DNA from: Alkanindiges sp.
GTDB lineage: Bacteria > Pseudomonadota > Gammaproteobacteria > Pseudomonadales > Moraxellaceae
NCBI GenBank assembly: GCA_030152125.1
Contig: JASLIR010000433.1
Location: forward strand, 1 to 7,792
Direction: 5' to 3'
Length of the DNA stretch: 7,792 nucleotides
Shown: positions 1-6,157 of the stretch, one piece after another
How positions within the stretch are numbered: position 1 is the first letter of the stretch
Layout: every line of letters starts with the position of its first letter
Made by a program: the position numbers and the translations under genes
The notes under the pieces: model-generated
The model's database searches: none
The model's input: the letters and a program-made list of their open reading frames with translations, nothing else
What the model was told of the DNA's origin: nothing

Positions 1-695
1 CTGTTACTCAGGTGTAAATCCAGCACACTGTGAATGCCTAATGTATTCAGGCGCTGGGTATTTTGCCGCCCAACCCCCCATATTTCAGACACCTCAGTGT
101 TTGCATACAGGTCTTCCAGGGCACAGGGGTCAATATCCAGCAGGTTACAGATGCCCTCAAAACAGGGGTGGGTTTTGGCCAGATGATTGGCCAGTTTAGC
201 CTGGGTTTTGGAGCGCCCGATGCCCACACAACAGGGCAGGCCAATCCATTGTTTAATGGTTCTTTTAATGTCTTTTGCCCGTTCATTGATGTCATACAGG
301 TTTTCGTAGGCGCTTACATCCAGAAAGCACTCATCTATGCTGTATACCTCTTGCTCGGTAGGGTCTACAAATTGCCCCAGAATATTCATAAAGCGGCTGG
401 ACATTTCACTATACAGCGGATAGTTGCTGGAAAACACTGCGATATTATGCTGTTGTATTAGGCCTTCAATCTGGTAATAGGGCACTGCCATTTTTATGCC
501 CAGCTTTTTTGCCAACTGGCAGCGTGAAATTACGTTGCCGTCGTTATTGCTTAGCACCACAATCGGCCGGTGATCCAGTGCCGGCTGAAATTCCCGCTCG
601 CAGCTGGCATAAAAGTTATTGGCATCCACCAGCATATAAATTTTGTTGTCCTGCTGTTGATGCGTGTTGTATTGGTTGTCTGGATGATGCGTCAT
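1..695 (-). CDS. umuC: UmuC-type Y-family DNA polymerase (DNA polymerase V catalytic subunit), 3' part missing
   Basis: Error-prone translesion polymerase; with processed UmuD it copies past DNA lesions in the SOS response. I translated the minus strand from the ATG at 695-693; the frame stays open for 231 codons to the left edge, so only about the first half of a roughly 420-residue family is present. Visible motifs are the N-terminal metal-site block VDANNFYASCER (residues 23-34), LSNNDGNVISR (48-58) and the catalytic SIDECFLD (119-126) with its Asp-Glu pair, followed by the fingers/thumb-like stretch GIGRSKTQAKLANHLAK. A second in-frame Met (residue 21) lies just before the first motif. 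I prefer the first ATG because it has AAGGA nine bases upstream. It follows umuD by 12 bases, so the two are co-transcribed. The family call is very secure; the gene may be chromosomal or mobile-element-borne. Confidence 0.95.
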   Translation of the reverse strand, partial: MTHHPDNQYNTHQQQDNKIYMLVDANNFYASCEREFQPALDHRPIVVLSNNDGNVISRCQLAKKLGIKMAVPYYQIEGLIQQHNIAVFSSNYPLYSEMSSRFMNILGQFVDPTEQEVYSIDECFLDVSAYENLYDINERAKDIKRTIKQWIGLPCCVGIGRSKTQAKLANHLAKTHPCFEGICNLLDIDPCALEDLYANTEVSEIWGVGRQNTQRLNTLGIHSVLDLHLSN

Positions 696-704
696 GTTGT
701 TTAG

Positions 705-709
705 TCCTT
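705..709 (-). promoter_or_regulatory. umuC ribosome binding site overlapping the umuD stop codon
   Basis: On the minus strand AAGGA overlaps the TAA stop of umuD (710-708) and sits nine bases before the umuC ATG. Ribosomes ending umuD therefore finish on the umuC Shine-Dalgarno, which favours translational coupling of the two subunits. It also supports the choice of the upstream umuC ATG over the internal Met at residue 21. Confidence 0.75.
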
Positions 710-1352
710 ATTTGCTCCGGAAGCGTTTTAAGCAGCCCATGACCACGCCCCATACCTCAAAAAACTCTCCCTCGCGGAAATAAATGTTCTGGTAAGCTGG
801 ATTTTCTGCTTTTAGCCAGCGCCGTTCGCCTGTCGCTGTACGCTCGATCATCAAGCGTTTAACCGTAAACTCCCCGCCGCCAACTCTGGCGATGATAATG
901 TCACCATGCCTTGCTTCAATACTGCGGTTAACCGTCAGAATATCGTTAATGGCAATACCGGCATCCAGCATGGACTCCGAGGTGACATGAATGGCAAAGC
1001 GCGAACCGGGATTGGGGCCAAACATCAGGTTTAAATCCAGCACATCGCCCAGCATGCTTTGCTGTTCCACAAAGGCAACCGGGCCGGCTGCCACACCACT
1101 TGGCGAACGTGGCAGGGGTAAAAAATCCTCGTCATTCTGTACTGCCTGAATGTGCAGGGTCGCTTGCAGATCGCTCAGGCCAGCTGTGTTTTGTTTGCTG
1201 TGTTGCAGGATACTTTTAATAAAGGCCACCTGTGACTGCGGGATGCGCATGACGTAGGTGGGCTCTCCATAAGGTGATGGATTACCAGCACCGGGGCGGG
1301 CGCCGCCATGCTTTTTATGCTTGTTGTTTTTATTGGGTGGGGGCATGCTCAT
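708..1352 (-). CDS. umuD: UmuD-like self-cleaving SOS protein with an N-terminal extension
   Basis: Accessory subunit of DNA polymerase V and member of the LexA/UmuD S24 peptidase family. RecA filaments trigger self-cleavage, and the shortened form joins UmuC. The C-terminal part is canonical: putative cleavage bond Ala89-Gly90, catalytic Ser127 in SESMLDAGI and general-base Lys165 in FTVKRL, a 38-residue spacing close to that of E. coli UmuD (Ser60, Lys97). At 214 aa it is much longer than the 139-aa E. coli protein. The extra N-terminus is basic (NKNNKHKKH), then has HGGARPGAG (15-23) and GEPTYVMRIP (29-38) followed by a predicted helix. Extended UmuD proteins of this kind in Acinetobacter (UmuDAb) act as repressors of damage-inducible genes, so a regulatory role is likely but inferred. 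Start: ATG at 1352, with Met3 as an alternative; the only upstream Shine-Dalgarno-like sequence is a weak AAGAAG inside the operator. Confidence 0.93.
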   Translation of the reverse strand: MSMPPPNKNNKHKKHGGARPGAGNPSPYGEPTYVMRIPQSQVAFIKSILQHSKQNTAGLSDLQATLHIQAVQNDEDFLPLPRSPSGVAAGPVAFVEQQSMLGDVLDLNLMFGPNPGSRFAIHVTSESMLDAGIAINDILTVNRSIEARHGDIIIARVGGGEFTVKRLMIERTATGERRWLKAENPAYQNIYFREGEFFEVWGVVMGCLKRFRSK

Positions 1353-1356
1353 GGTT

Positions 1357-1387
1357 GCTTCTTGATAGTGTTACGCTATCAAGAAGC
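1357..1387. promoter_or_regulatory. 31-bp palindromic operator of the umuDC promoter
   Basis: Arms GCTTCTTGATAG (1357-1368) and CTATCAAGAAGC (1376-1387) are perfect 12-bp inverted repeats around TGTTACG. Counting the spacer, 14 of 15 base pairs are symmetrical around T1372. The site covers the predicted -10 and start point of umuD and ends five bases before its ATG. It is not the enterobacterial LexA box (CTGT-N8-ACAG). The position fits a repressor site, bound by LexA or by the extended UmuD itself. A hairpin in the umuD mRNA leader is a secondary possibility, since most of the element would be transcribed. Confidence 0.75.
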
Positions 1388-1413
1388 ATAAGCAGAGATG
1401 GCTATAAATTCAA
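1385..1413 (-). promoter_or_regulatory. Predicted sigma-70 promoter of umuDC
   Basis: Minus-strand TTGAAT (1413-1408) and TATGCT (1390-1385) are separated by exactly 17 bases, each matching four of six consensus positions. The predicted start is near 1378, inside the palindromic operator, giving a leader of about 26 bases. The overlap with the operator is the main support, since neither hexamer is strong alone. Confidence 0.55.
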
Positions 1414-1559
1414 ATTTTAAAAGCTGTGGATAATCAGGCGGAGGTCAAGTTATGGCGCGCTATTACATAGTTTGGGGCTGTTTGACACTATTAAAGTTGA
1501 GTAAAGCGCTAGCAGATAGATACATAAGTTAACTACAAGACAGCTATTTATTTCCGTTG

Positions 1560-1588
1560 TTGCCAGATTTGTTATCTTACGTTAATAT
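1560..1588 (+). promoter_or_regulatory. Predicted promoter of the lipoprotein gene/iron cluster
   Basis: TTGCCA (1560-1565; five of six -35 positions) is followed after 17 bases by TAATAT (1583-1588; four of six). An overlapping TATAGT (1586-1591) is a better -10 but would need a 20-base spacer. Either choice puts the start at about 1594-1598, at the left edge of the Fur box, so Fur binding would block polymerase. Confidence 0.45.
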
Positions 1589-1595
1589 AGTAAAC

Positions 1596-1614
1596 GATAA
1601 TTGCTATCATTTTC
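1596..1614. promoter_or_regulatory. Fur box (ferric uptake regulator operator)
   Basis: GATAATTGCTATCATTTTC matches the 19-bp consensus GATAATGATAATCATTATC at 14 positions; the mismatches are mostly in the centre. It lies just downstream of the predicted -10 and about 80 bases before the lipoprotein ATG, the usual place for iron repression. The TonB-dependent receptor and ChaN-like gene downstream make iron control likely. Confidence 0.72.
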
Positions 1615-1692
1615 ATCCGCAAATAACCGGTGCCTCAGCACTTCGTTTAGTAGCCCATATCGTTCCTGTTTCAGATATTGAGGTTATCCTGT

Positions 1693-3909
1693 ATGTCTCT
1701 CCAATCAGATAAGCGTTTTTTTAAAATTATGCCTTTAGTTTCCGCAATGGCTATTGTGCTGTCGGCATGTGGCGGTGGTGGTGGCGGTAGTAGTGCACCG
1801 GCAAATACGGCACCCAAAGTAAATAATGCGACACTGAATACTCAAACCCTAGAGACAAAAAAGCTGGTGGTGGTAGCCACCGATGCTGAAAAAGACACCC
1901 TGACCTACAGCATCAAGCAGCAACCGGCACATGGCACAGCAAGTATTGATGCTAAAACCGGCGAGCTGACTTATACCGCACCCAATATTGTGGGCAGTAA
2001 TACCATTGTAGTGAGTGTTAGTGATGGCAAGTTAACAACGGATGCCACCATTAGCGTAACAACGCAGGTAACAGCAGCCTTCGATTACCAGTTTTACAGC
2101 ACCCCAAACCCTGAAACAGGCAACGTACAAATTGTGCGTTATGATCCAAATGACAGCAATGCCAGCACCAACCAGAAGGTAATTAAAAATAATATTATTC
2201 TGGGCGACCGCGTATTTGTACTGAGTGCCGCCAAAGATGGCGATAAAAATGTGTATAAAAAGCGTGAGTATGCAGTATTCCTTGACCCGGGTGCATCTTC
2301 AGAGAAGCGTGTACTCACTGCGAGCGATGGTTCAACCACCGAATATACTTTTTATACCAACAATATCCTGAAAAAGTTTGATGCTGCTAACCCATCCAGT
2401 GAGTCTACTATTTTTACCAGCACCATGCTGGGTAGTAAACTGGGTGGTGAAGGCCTGTCAGCCATTGGCGATACCTATGGTCTGTATGTGAATGAAACCG
2501 ATATTAATAACTCCTATGTCGAGTTACATGCGTTCTCGCGCTTGCCGGATACGTTGAAAGGCGAGTTGCCTGAAACGATTAAAAACACCTATGTGACCGT
2601 ACGCTTATCTGATGGAAAAGTGACTCAGGGCCGTACCATCAAGCCGGTGATTAATACCACCACAGGAAAAACCGACAAGGTGTTGGTAAATTATATTGCA
2701 GCACATGTTGCAGGCAGTTATCCAACTGCAGCATCCGAAGCAGCACGCCTGCAGTCCTGTACGGCAGATTTGGCAACCTGTACCGATTTAGGTACACAGG
2801 CTAAAGGTACTTTTTACTTCCTGGCCGAAAACGATACGCATATTTATGTGACTAAGGAAGGCTCCAAGAAAATTTATGCCTTTAACAAAACCACCAATGC
2901 AGTAGCACAGGTGACAGGTGCGGAATATCCGGCTGCATTTGACCCAACCCATCACCTGATTGCGCGTGGTCTGGATCATGGTGGCAGTGGTGTGTTAAGT
3001 GACTTCAGCTCCCTGACGATTACCAATAACCAGCTTTCCGAAGGCAATGCAGCTTATCGCGTAATTAATTACAACCTGGATACCCAGGATGGGGTATATG
3101 CACTTTTTGGTTCACCACAAAAAATTCACAAGAATGCGCAAATCCTCAAGTTTGAAGGCACTACCGCCACCAAGGTATATGACAACGGAACCGGGGTAGA
3201 CCTGGAAAATAAATCCGATGCTATCAAGCCTGCTGGTCACCTGAACCTGATTGCGGTTAAAAACGGCAATCTGTTTGTGGAACTGGGTAAATATGATGCT
3301 GATACTGCAGTTAATGTATTAAGTGCCGGCTGGATTAAGTCCACTACCAGCACCAAAACAGCGTTAGATACCGTAGTCACCCAGCAGAATGTACCTTACT
3401 TCACCGCACACCAGATTCCATCTGTAGCAGTGGGTGACAAGGTGTTTGTCGTTGAAGTGCCACGTGATAACGGTACCAGCGGTAATGATACCAATGGCAA
3501 GCGGATTTATAACGTGTACGGCGTTGCGCTGACCGACACCACCTCTACCAAAGCCAATATTACGCCAATCCGTGGCCGTATGTTCTTTGAACGCACAGCT
3601 GCGCGCAGCAGCGGGGTATATGAAGGTAGCGTGATTACCTGGAACATTGCCAATGGCGAGGTGCGCAATGCATCCAATAACACGGTAGTAGGCATTAAAA
3701 CCGTAGTGCCTGGTGATGCGGGTGAAGATGTTCCGGTAAGCAATGCCATTGCCGGTAATACCGGTAACCGTATTGGCGTTGGTGGCCTGTTTGGCCTGCA
3801 CCTGGCCACTTCGCATGGCGGTGACTACTACCTGACCTCCGGTATTTCTGCCAAACCGGGCAGCCTGACGGTAGTGAACCGTATCAATGGCTCATGGATC
3901 TACGACTAA
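1693..3909 (+). CDS. Large outer-membrane lipoprotein with cadherin-like domain, function unknown
   Basis: 738 aa. I choose the ATG at 1693, which has GAGG nine bases upstream, over an in-frame TTG at 1678. The N-terminus is a lipoprotein signal (KRFF, hydrophobic stretch, lipobox LSAC with Cys26), followed by six Gly and a Ser/Ala/Pro/Asn linker; no Asp at +2, so outer-membrane sorting is expected. Residues about 38-125 form one cadherin-like/Ig-like domain with the calcium-type motif DAEKD (64-68), DTLTYSI and VSVSDGK (107-113). The remaining 600 residues match no family I recognise. They are Thr/Asn/Gly-rich with many short alternating strands, for example near residues 374-400, compatible with a beta-propeller or other all-beta fold. 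Cys356 and Cys363 could form a disulfide. It is the first gene after the Fur box, 85 bases before the receptor gene, so a surface ligand-capturing role is plausible but unproven. No Slam-type export gene is visible. Confidence 0.85.
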   Translation: MSLQSDKRFFKIMPLVSAMAIVLSACGGGGGGSSAPANTAPKVNNATLNTQTLETKKLVVVATDAEKDTLTYSIKQQPAHGTASIDAKTGELTYTAPNIVGSNTIVVSVSDGKLTTDATISVTTQVTAAFDYQFYSTPNPETGNVQIVRYDPNDSNASTNQKVIKNNIILGDRVFVLSAAKDGDKNVYKKREYAVFLDPGASSEKRVLTASDGSTTEYTFYTNNILKKFDAANPSSESTIFTSTMLGSKLGGEGLSAIGDTYGLYVNETDINNSYVELHAFSRLPDTLKGELPETIKNTYVTVRLSDGKVTQGRTIKPVINTTTGKTDKVLVNYIAAHVAGSYPTAASEAARLQSCTADLATCTDLGTQAKGTFYFLAENDTHIYVTKEGSKKIYAFNKTTNAVAQVTGAEYPAAFDPTHHLIARGLDHGGSGVLSDFSSLTITNNQLSEGNAAYRVINYNLDTQDGVYALFGSPQKIHKNAQILKFEGTTATKVYDNGTGVDLENKSDAIKPAGHLNLIAVKNGNLFVELGKYDADTAVNVLSAGWIKSTTSTKTALDTVVTQQNVPYFTAHQIPSVAVGDKVFVVEVPRDNGTSGNDTNGKRIYNVYGVALTDTTSTKANITPIRGRMFFERTAARSSGVYEGSVITWNIANGEVRNASNNTVVGIKTVVPGDAGEDVPVSNAIAGNTGNRIGVGGLFGLHLATSHGGDYYLTSGISAKPGSLTVVNRINGSWIYD

Positions 3910-3918
3910 TCCAGTGTT

Positions 3919-3933
3919 GATCTGATCAGGATC
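3919..3933. repeat. Cluster of three GATC sites
   Basis: GATC occurs at 3919-3922, 3924-3927 and 3930-3933, just after the lipoprotein stop. If the host has Dam methylase these would be three closely spaced methylation sites. No promoter or binding site is evident beside them, so this may be chance. Confidence 0.4.
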
Positions 3934-3934
3934 G

Positions 3935-3972
3935 CCCTGACGCATGTTGAACATGGGTCAGGGTTTGTTTGT
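3935..3972 (+). terminator. Rho-independent terminator or attenuator after the lipoprotein gene
   Basis: CCCTGAC (3935-3941) pairs with GTCAGGG (3957-3963). Inside, CATGTT and AACATG pair almost completely, leaving a tiny loop and one G-G mismatch. The hairpin is followed by TTTGTTTGT (3964-3972). The U-tract is interrupted by G, so termination may be partial. The hairpin lies only 22 bases before the receptor gene, which has no convincing promoter of its own, so read-through is expected. Confidence 0.7.
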
Positions 3973-3994
3973 ATAAAACCTTGGAATGAGCCAT

Positions 3995-6157
3995 ATGCGT
4001 CAAACATTTTTTTTTGCTGGAAGGACATCAGGTACTTTCAGATTAAACCTGCTGGCGGCTTCCGTGCTGTTATGCAGCCCGGCAGCTATTGCAGCACAGG
4101 TTGCTAGTGAGCCAAAGCCGGTTATTGAGCAGGACACACTGGAACCGATTGTTCTGGTTGCTAAAAAAGTAGAAAAAGCCGAAAAGAAAAACCAGAAAGA
4201 AATGTTTAACAAACCTTATATGAAGCAGGTGGTGAGCAAGGAAAAAATCCAGCAGGAAAGCCTGCCGGATATTAAAGAGGCAATCCGTGATATTCCTGGT
4301 GTTGCCATTACCGAAACCGGTGCGTTTGGCAAGAATGTGACTATTCGCGGCCTGAGTGGCCAGCGTGTGGTCAGCCTGGTGGATGGTGTGAAAATTGCCA
4401 ATCAGGGCATGGACCACTCCGGCTCCGGTGAAATTAACATGACCGACATTAATAATGTTGAGTTGATTGAAGTGATTAAAGGCAGCCCGGCGGTTATTTA
4501 TGATCCGGGTGCATCTGGCGGGGTGATTAGTGTAACCACCCAGCGTGCGCCGCTGAAAGATGGTGTTGAAGTACGCCAGAAGCTGGCTTATGACCAGGGC
4601 TATGATAAAAAAATCGCAAGCACCAGCCTGGATGCGTCCATTGAAAATATGGGGGCAAAAATCAGTTATAGCAAAGAGGATGCAGGCGATTACCGCATCC
4701 GGGGTAATCGTGATAAAGGTTATGCCATTGCCAAAACCAATGCCCTGAATGAAGTAAGTGGCATTAACACGGTGCGGGTGAGTGACCTGGGTTATGAGTC
4801 CGAAGCACTGTCTGCACGTTTCTCTGCACGTTTTCTGGAAGACAGCACCATTAATCTGGACTGGGATGAGTGGATAGGTAAAGATATTGCCAGTGCGCAT
4901 GGCAATACCATGCAGGACGCGACCATTATGCTGTCTGACCGCAAGGAGCGTGAGTCCGGCTCTATTTCCTACCACAAGAAACAGTGGGGCATACTGGAAA
5001 ACCTGACCGCAAAATATAACAAGCAGTCGATTGCCAGCCGCAGTACACCTACAGCGGGTTTTGAAACACTGGACAGCCAGACATTTACCGGCTCCAGCAA
5101 TATTATCTGGAATAACCTGAAAGCTACGGTTGGTGTAGAGGCGACACTGGATGAGGCAGTAACAGCTGTATATTCCGAGCAGGATTATTACGCTGCATTT
5201 GCCAACCTGGAATATGAGTTATATGACTGGACGCTGTTTGGTGGTGTGCGCGGTAACTACTGGGCAACCCGCCAGAAACTGCTGACCGGTGCCAATGCTA
5301 CAGTAGCTGCCGATTTAATTGGTATTTCCGGCGTGACGCCGGAAAAGAAACTGTCCGAACCGACCTGGGCATTGGGTGCGCAATATCATATTAATGAACA
5401 GCAGAATATCTCGCTGAATATTAGCCGTACTTTCCGTGCACCGGATTTATATGAGCGCTATGCCTTTAGCGGTTTTGTGGGTGGTGGTTTAAACCTGCAG
5501 CCTGAGGAAGGGCATCATGCCGAGCTGGCCTGGAAATATCTGGACGACAAACTAGCCTTAAATGCCAGTGTGTTCTATAGCGATTTTGACCAGTACATCT
5601 GGACCAAAACCATCCGCCAGATTAAAGACCGCACTGCACTGGAAAACTGTATCCGCCTGGGCCTGTGTAACCCGGCCGCTGGTGAATACAATGACCGCGA
5701 GTCCGATTTTTTTAATGACTATGTGAAATATTACAATGCCGACCAGGTAAGCAACATGGGTGCCGAATTTAGCGCCAGCTACATGTATGACCGGCAGGAT
5801 ATTGGCATGGGCGCCAGCTTTAACAAAATCAAATCGGATGACGTGTTTGTACGCTCCGCAGCACATCCGCTGGATATCAACCTGCACTACAAATACAGCT
5901 TTAGCCAGTATGCCTTGCAGCCCTGGGTCAAGCTTAAAACCGAAGTGGTGTTTGACTACCCTGAAGTAACCCAGAAAGGCGGTTTTGACTCCTACGTGAT
6001 TGGCAGCCTGCATGCCGGTTTTAACACCAAGTGGCTGAATGTCAGTGGTGGTATACGCAACATTGGCAACAAGACTTACCGCGCAGCCTATAGCGGCTTA
6101 AATGGACTGGAACGCACCTTCTTTGTGAGTGCCGAATTTAAATGGAGCACGCGATGA
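3995..6157 (+). CDS. TonB-dependent outer-membrane receptor, probable iron/haem-type ligand
   Basis: 720 aa, a normal length for the family. It imports a scarce ligand across the outer membrane using TonB energy. The ATG at 3995 is preferred over 3986 because GGA and TGAG precede it, while nothing precedes 3986. There is a signal peptide (LNLLAASVLL, likely cut near AIAA/Q), a TonB-box-like TLEPIVLVA (48-56), a Lys/Glu-rich linker (57-69), and a plug at about 70-185 with IRG (117), LVDGVKI (128-134) and ASGGVISVTT (173-182). The barrel follows, with FRAP (480-483) and NLQPE (500-504) of the haem/siderophore receptor type, and a Cys552/Cys558 pair in a probable extracellular loop. Unlike typical haem receptors I see no His between FRAP and NLQPE, so the ligand is open. 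It ends EFKWSTR, without the usual terminal aromatic residue. It is translationally coupled to the ChaN-like gene (ATGA) and probably shares the upstream Fur control. Confidence 0.93.
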   Translation: MRQTFFFAGRTSGTFRLNLLAASVLLCSPAAIAAQVASEPKPVIEQDTLEPIVLVAKKVEKAEKKNQKEMFNKPYMKQVVSKEKIQQESLPDIKEAIRDIPGVAITETGAFGKNVTIRGLSGQRVVSLVDGVKIANQGMDHSGSGEINMTDINNVELIEVIKGSPAVIYDPGASGGVISVTTQRAPLKDGVEVRQKLAYDQGYDKKIASTSLDASIENMGAKISYSKEDAGDYRIRGNRDKGYAIAKTNALNEVSGINTVRVSDLGYESEALSARFSARFLEDSTINLDWDEWIGKDIASAHGNTMQDATIMLSDRKERESGSISYHKKQWGILENLTAKYNKQSIASRSTPTAGFETLDSQTFTGSSNIIWNNLKATVGVEATLDEAVTAVYSEQDYYAAFANLEYELYDWTLFGGVRGNYWATRQKLLTGANATVAADLIGISGVTPEKKLSEPTWALGAQYHINEQQNISLNISRTFRAPDLYERYAFSGFVGGGLNLQPEEGHHAELAWKYLDDKLALNASVFYSDFDQYIWTKTIRQIKDRTALENCIRLGLCNPAAGEYNDRESDFFNDYVKYYNADQVSNMGAEFSASYMYDRQDIGMGASFNKIKSDDVFVRSAAHPLDINLHYKYSFSQYALQPWVKLKTEVVFDYPEVTQKGGFDSYVIGSLHAGFNTKWLNVSGGIRNIGNKTYRAAYSGLNGLERTFFVSAEFKWSTR

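Larger units (their letters stand above)
1353..1692. other. Divergent intergenic control region between umuD and the lipoprotein gene
   Basis: These 340 bases hold no coding region that I can support. Leftwards signals are the umuDC promoter and operator (1357-1413). Rightwards signals are a promoter-like pair and a Fur box (1560-1614) and a presumed leader of about 95 bases before the lipoprotein ATG. The leader contains only a short stem (GTGC-CTCA-GCAC, 1630-1641), with no riboswitch I recognise. The stretch 1414-1559 is AT-rich, and I see nothing specific in it apart from an isolated TTGACA at 1482-1487 with no partner -10. Confidence 0.6.

Noticed and set aside
47..295. Minus-strand open frame at 47-295
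   Set aside because: It is a shifted frame of umuC; the true frame there reads AKTHPCFEGICNLLDIDP and continues the polymerase.
63..742. Open frames on the plus strand at 63-461 and 509-742
   Set aside because: They lie antisense to umuC, which has unmistakable polymerase motifs; their translations show no family features.
1482..1487. Perfect -35 hexamer TTGACA
   Set aside because: No -10-like hexamer at 15-19 bases downstream; it probably does not start transcription.
1678..1692. TTG start of the lipoprotein at 1678
   Set aside because: No ribosome site precedes it, whereas the ATG at 1693 has GAGG at good spacing and gives a standard lipoprotein signal.
1774..1791. GGT/GGC run encoding the poly-Gly tether as a phase-variable repeat
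   Set aside because: The unit is a trinucleotide, so slippage would keep the frame and only alter tether length; mixed GGC/GGT codons also limit slippage.
3947..3977. TTGAAC and TATAAA as a promoter for the receptor gene
   Set aside because: The spacer is 19 bases, the -35 lies in the terminator stem, and the start point would fall at or next to the start codon, leaving no ribosome site.
3364..6013. Long minus-strand open frames (3364-3816, 4070-4975, 5558-6013)
   Set aside because: All are antisense to the lipoprotein and receptor genes, have no ribosome site or recognisable motifs, and arise from codon bias on the coding strand.
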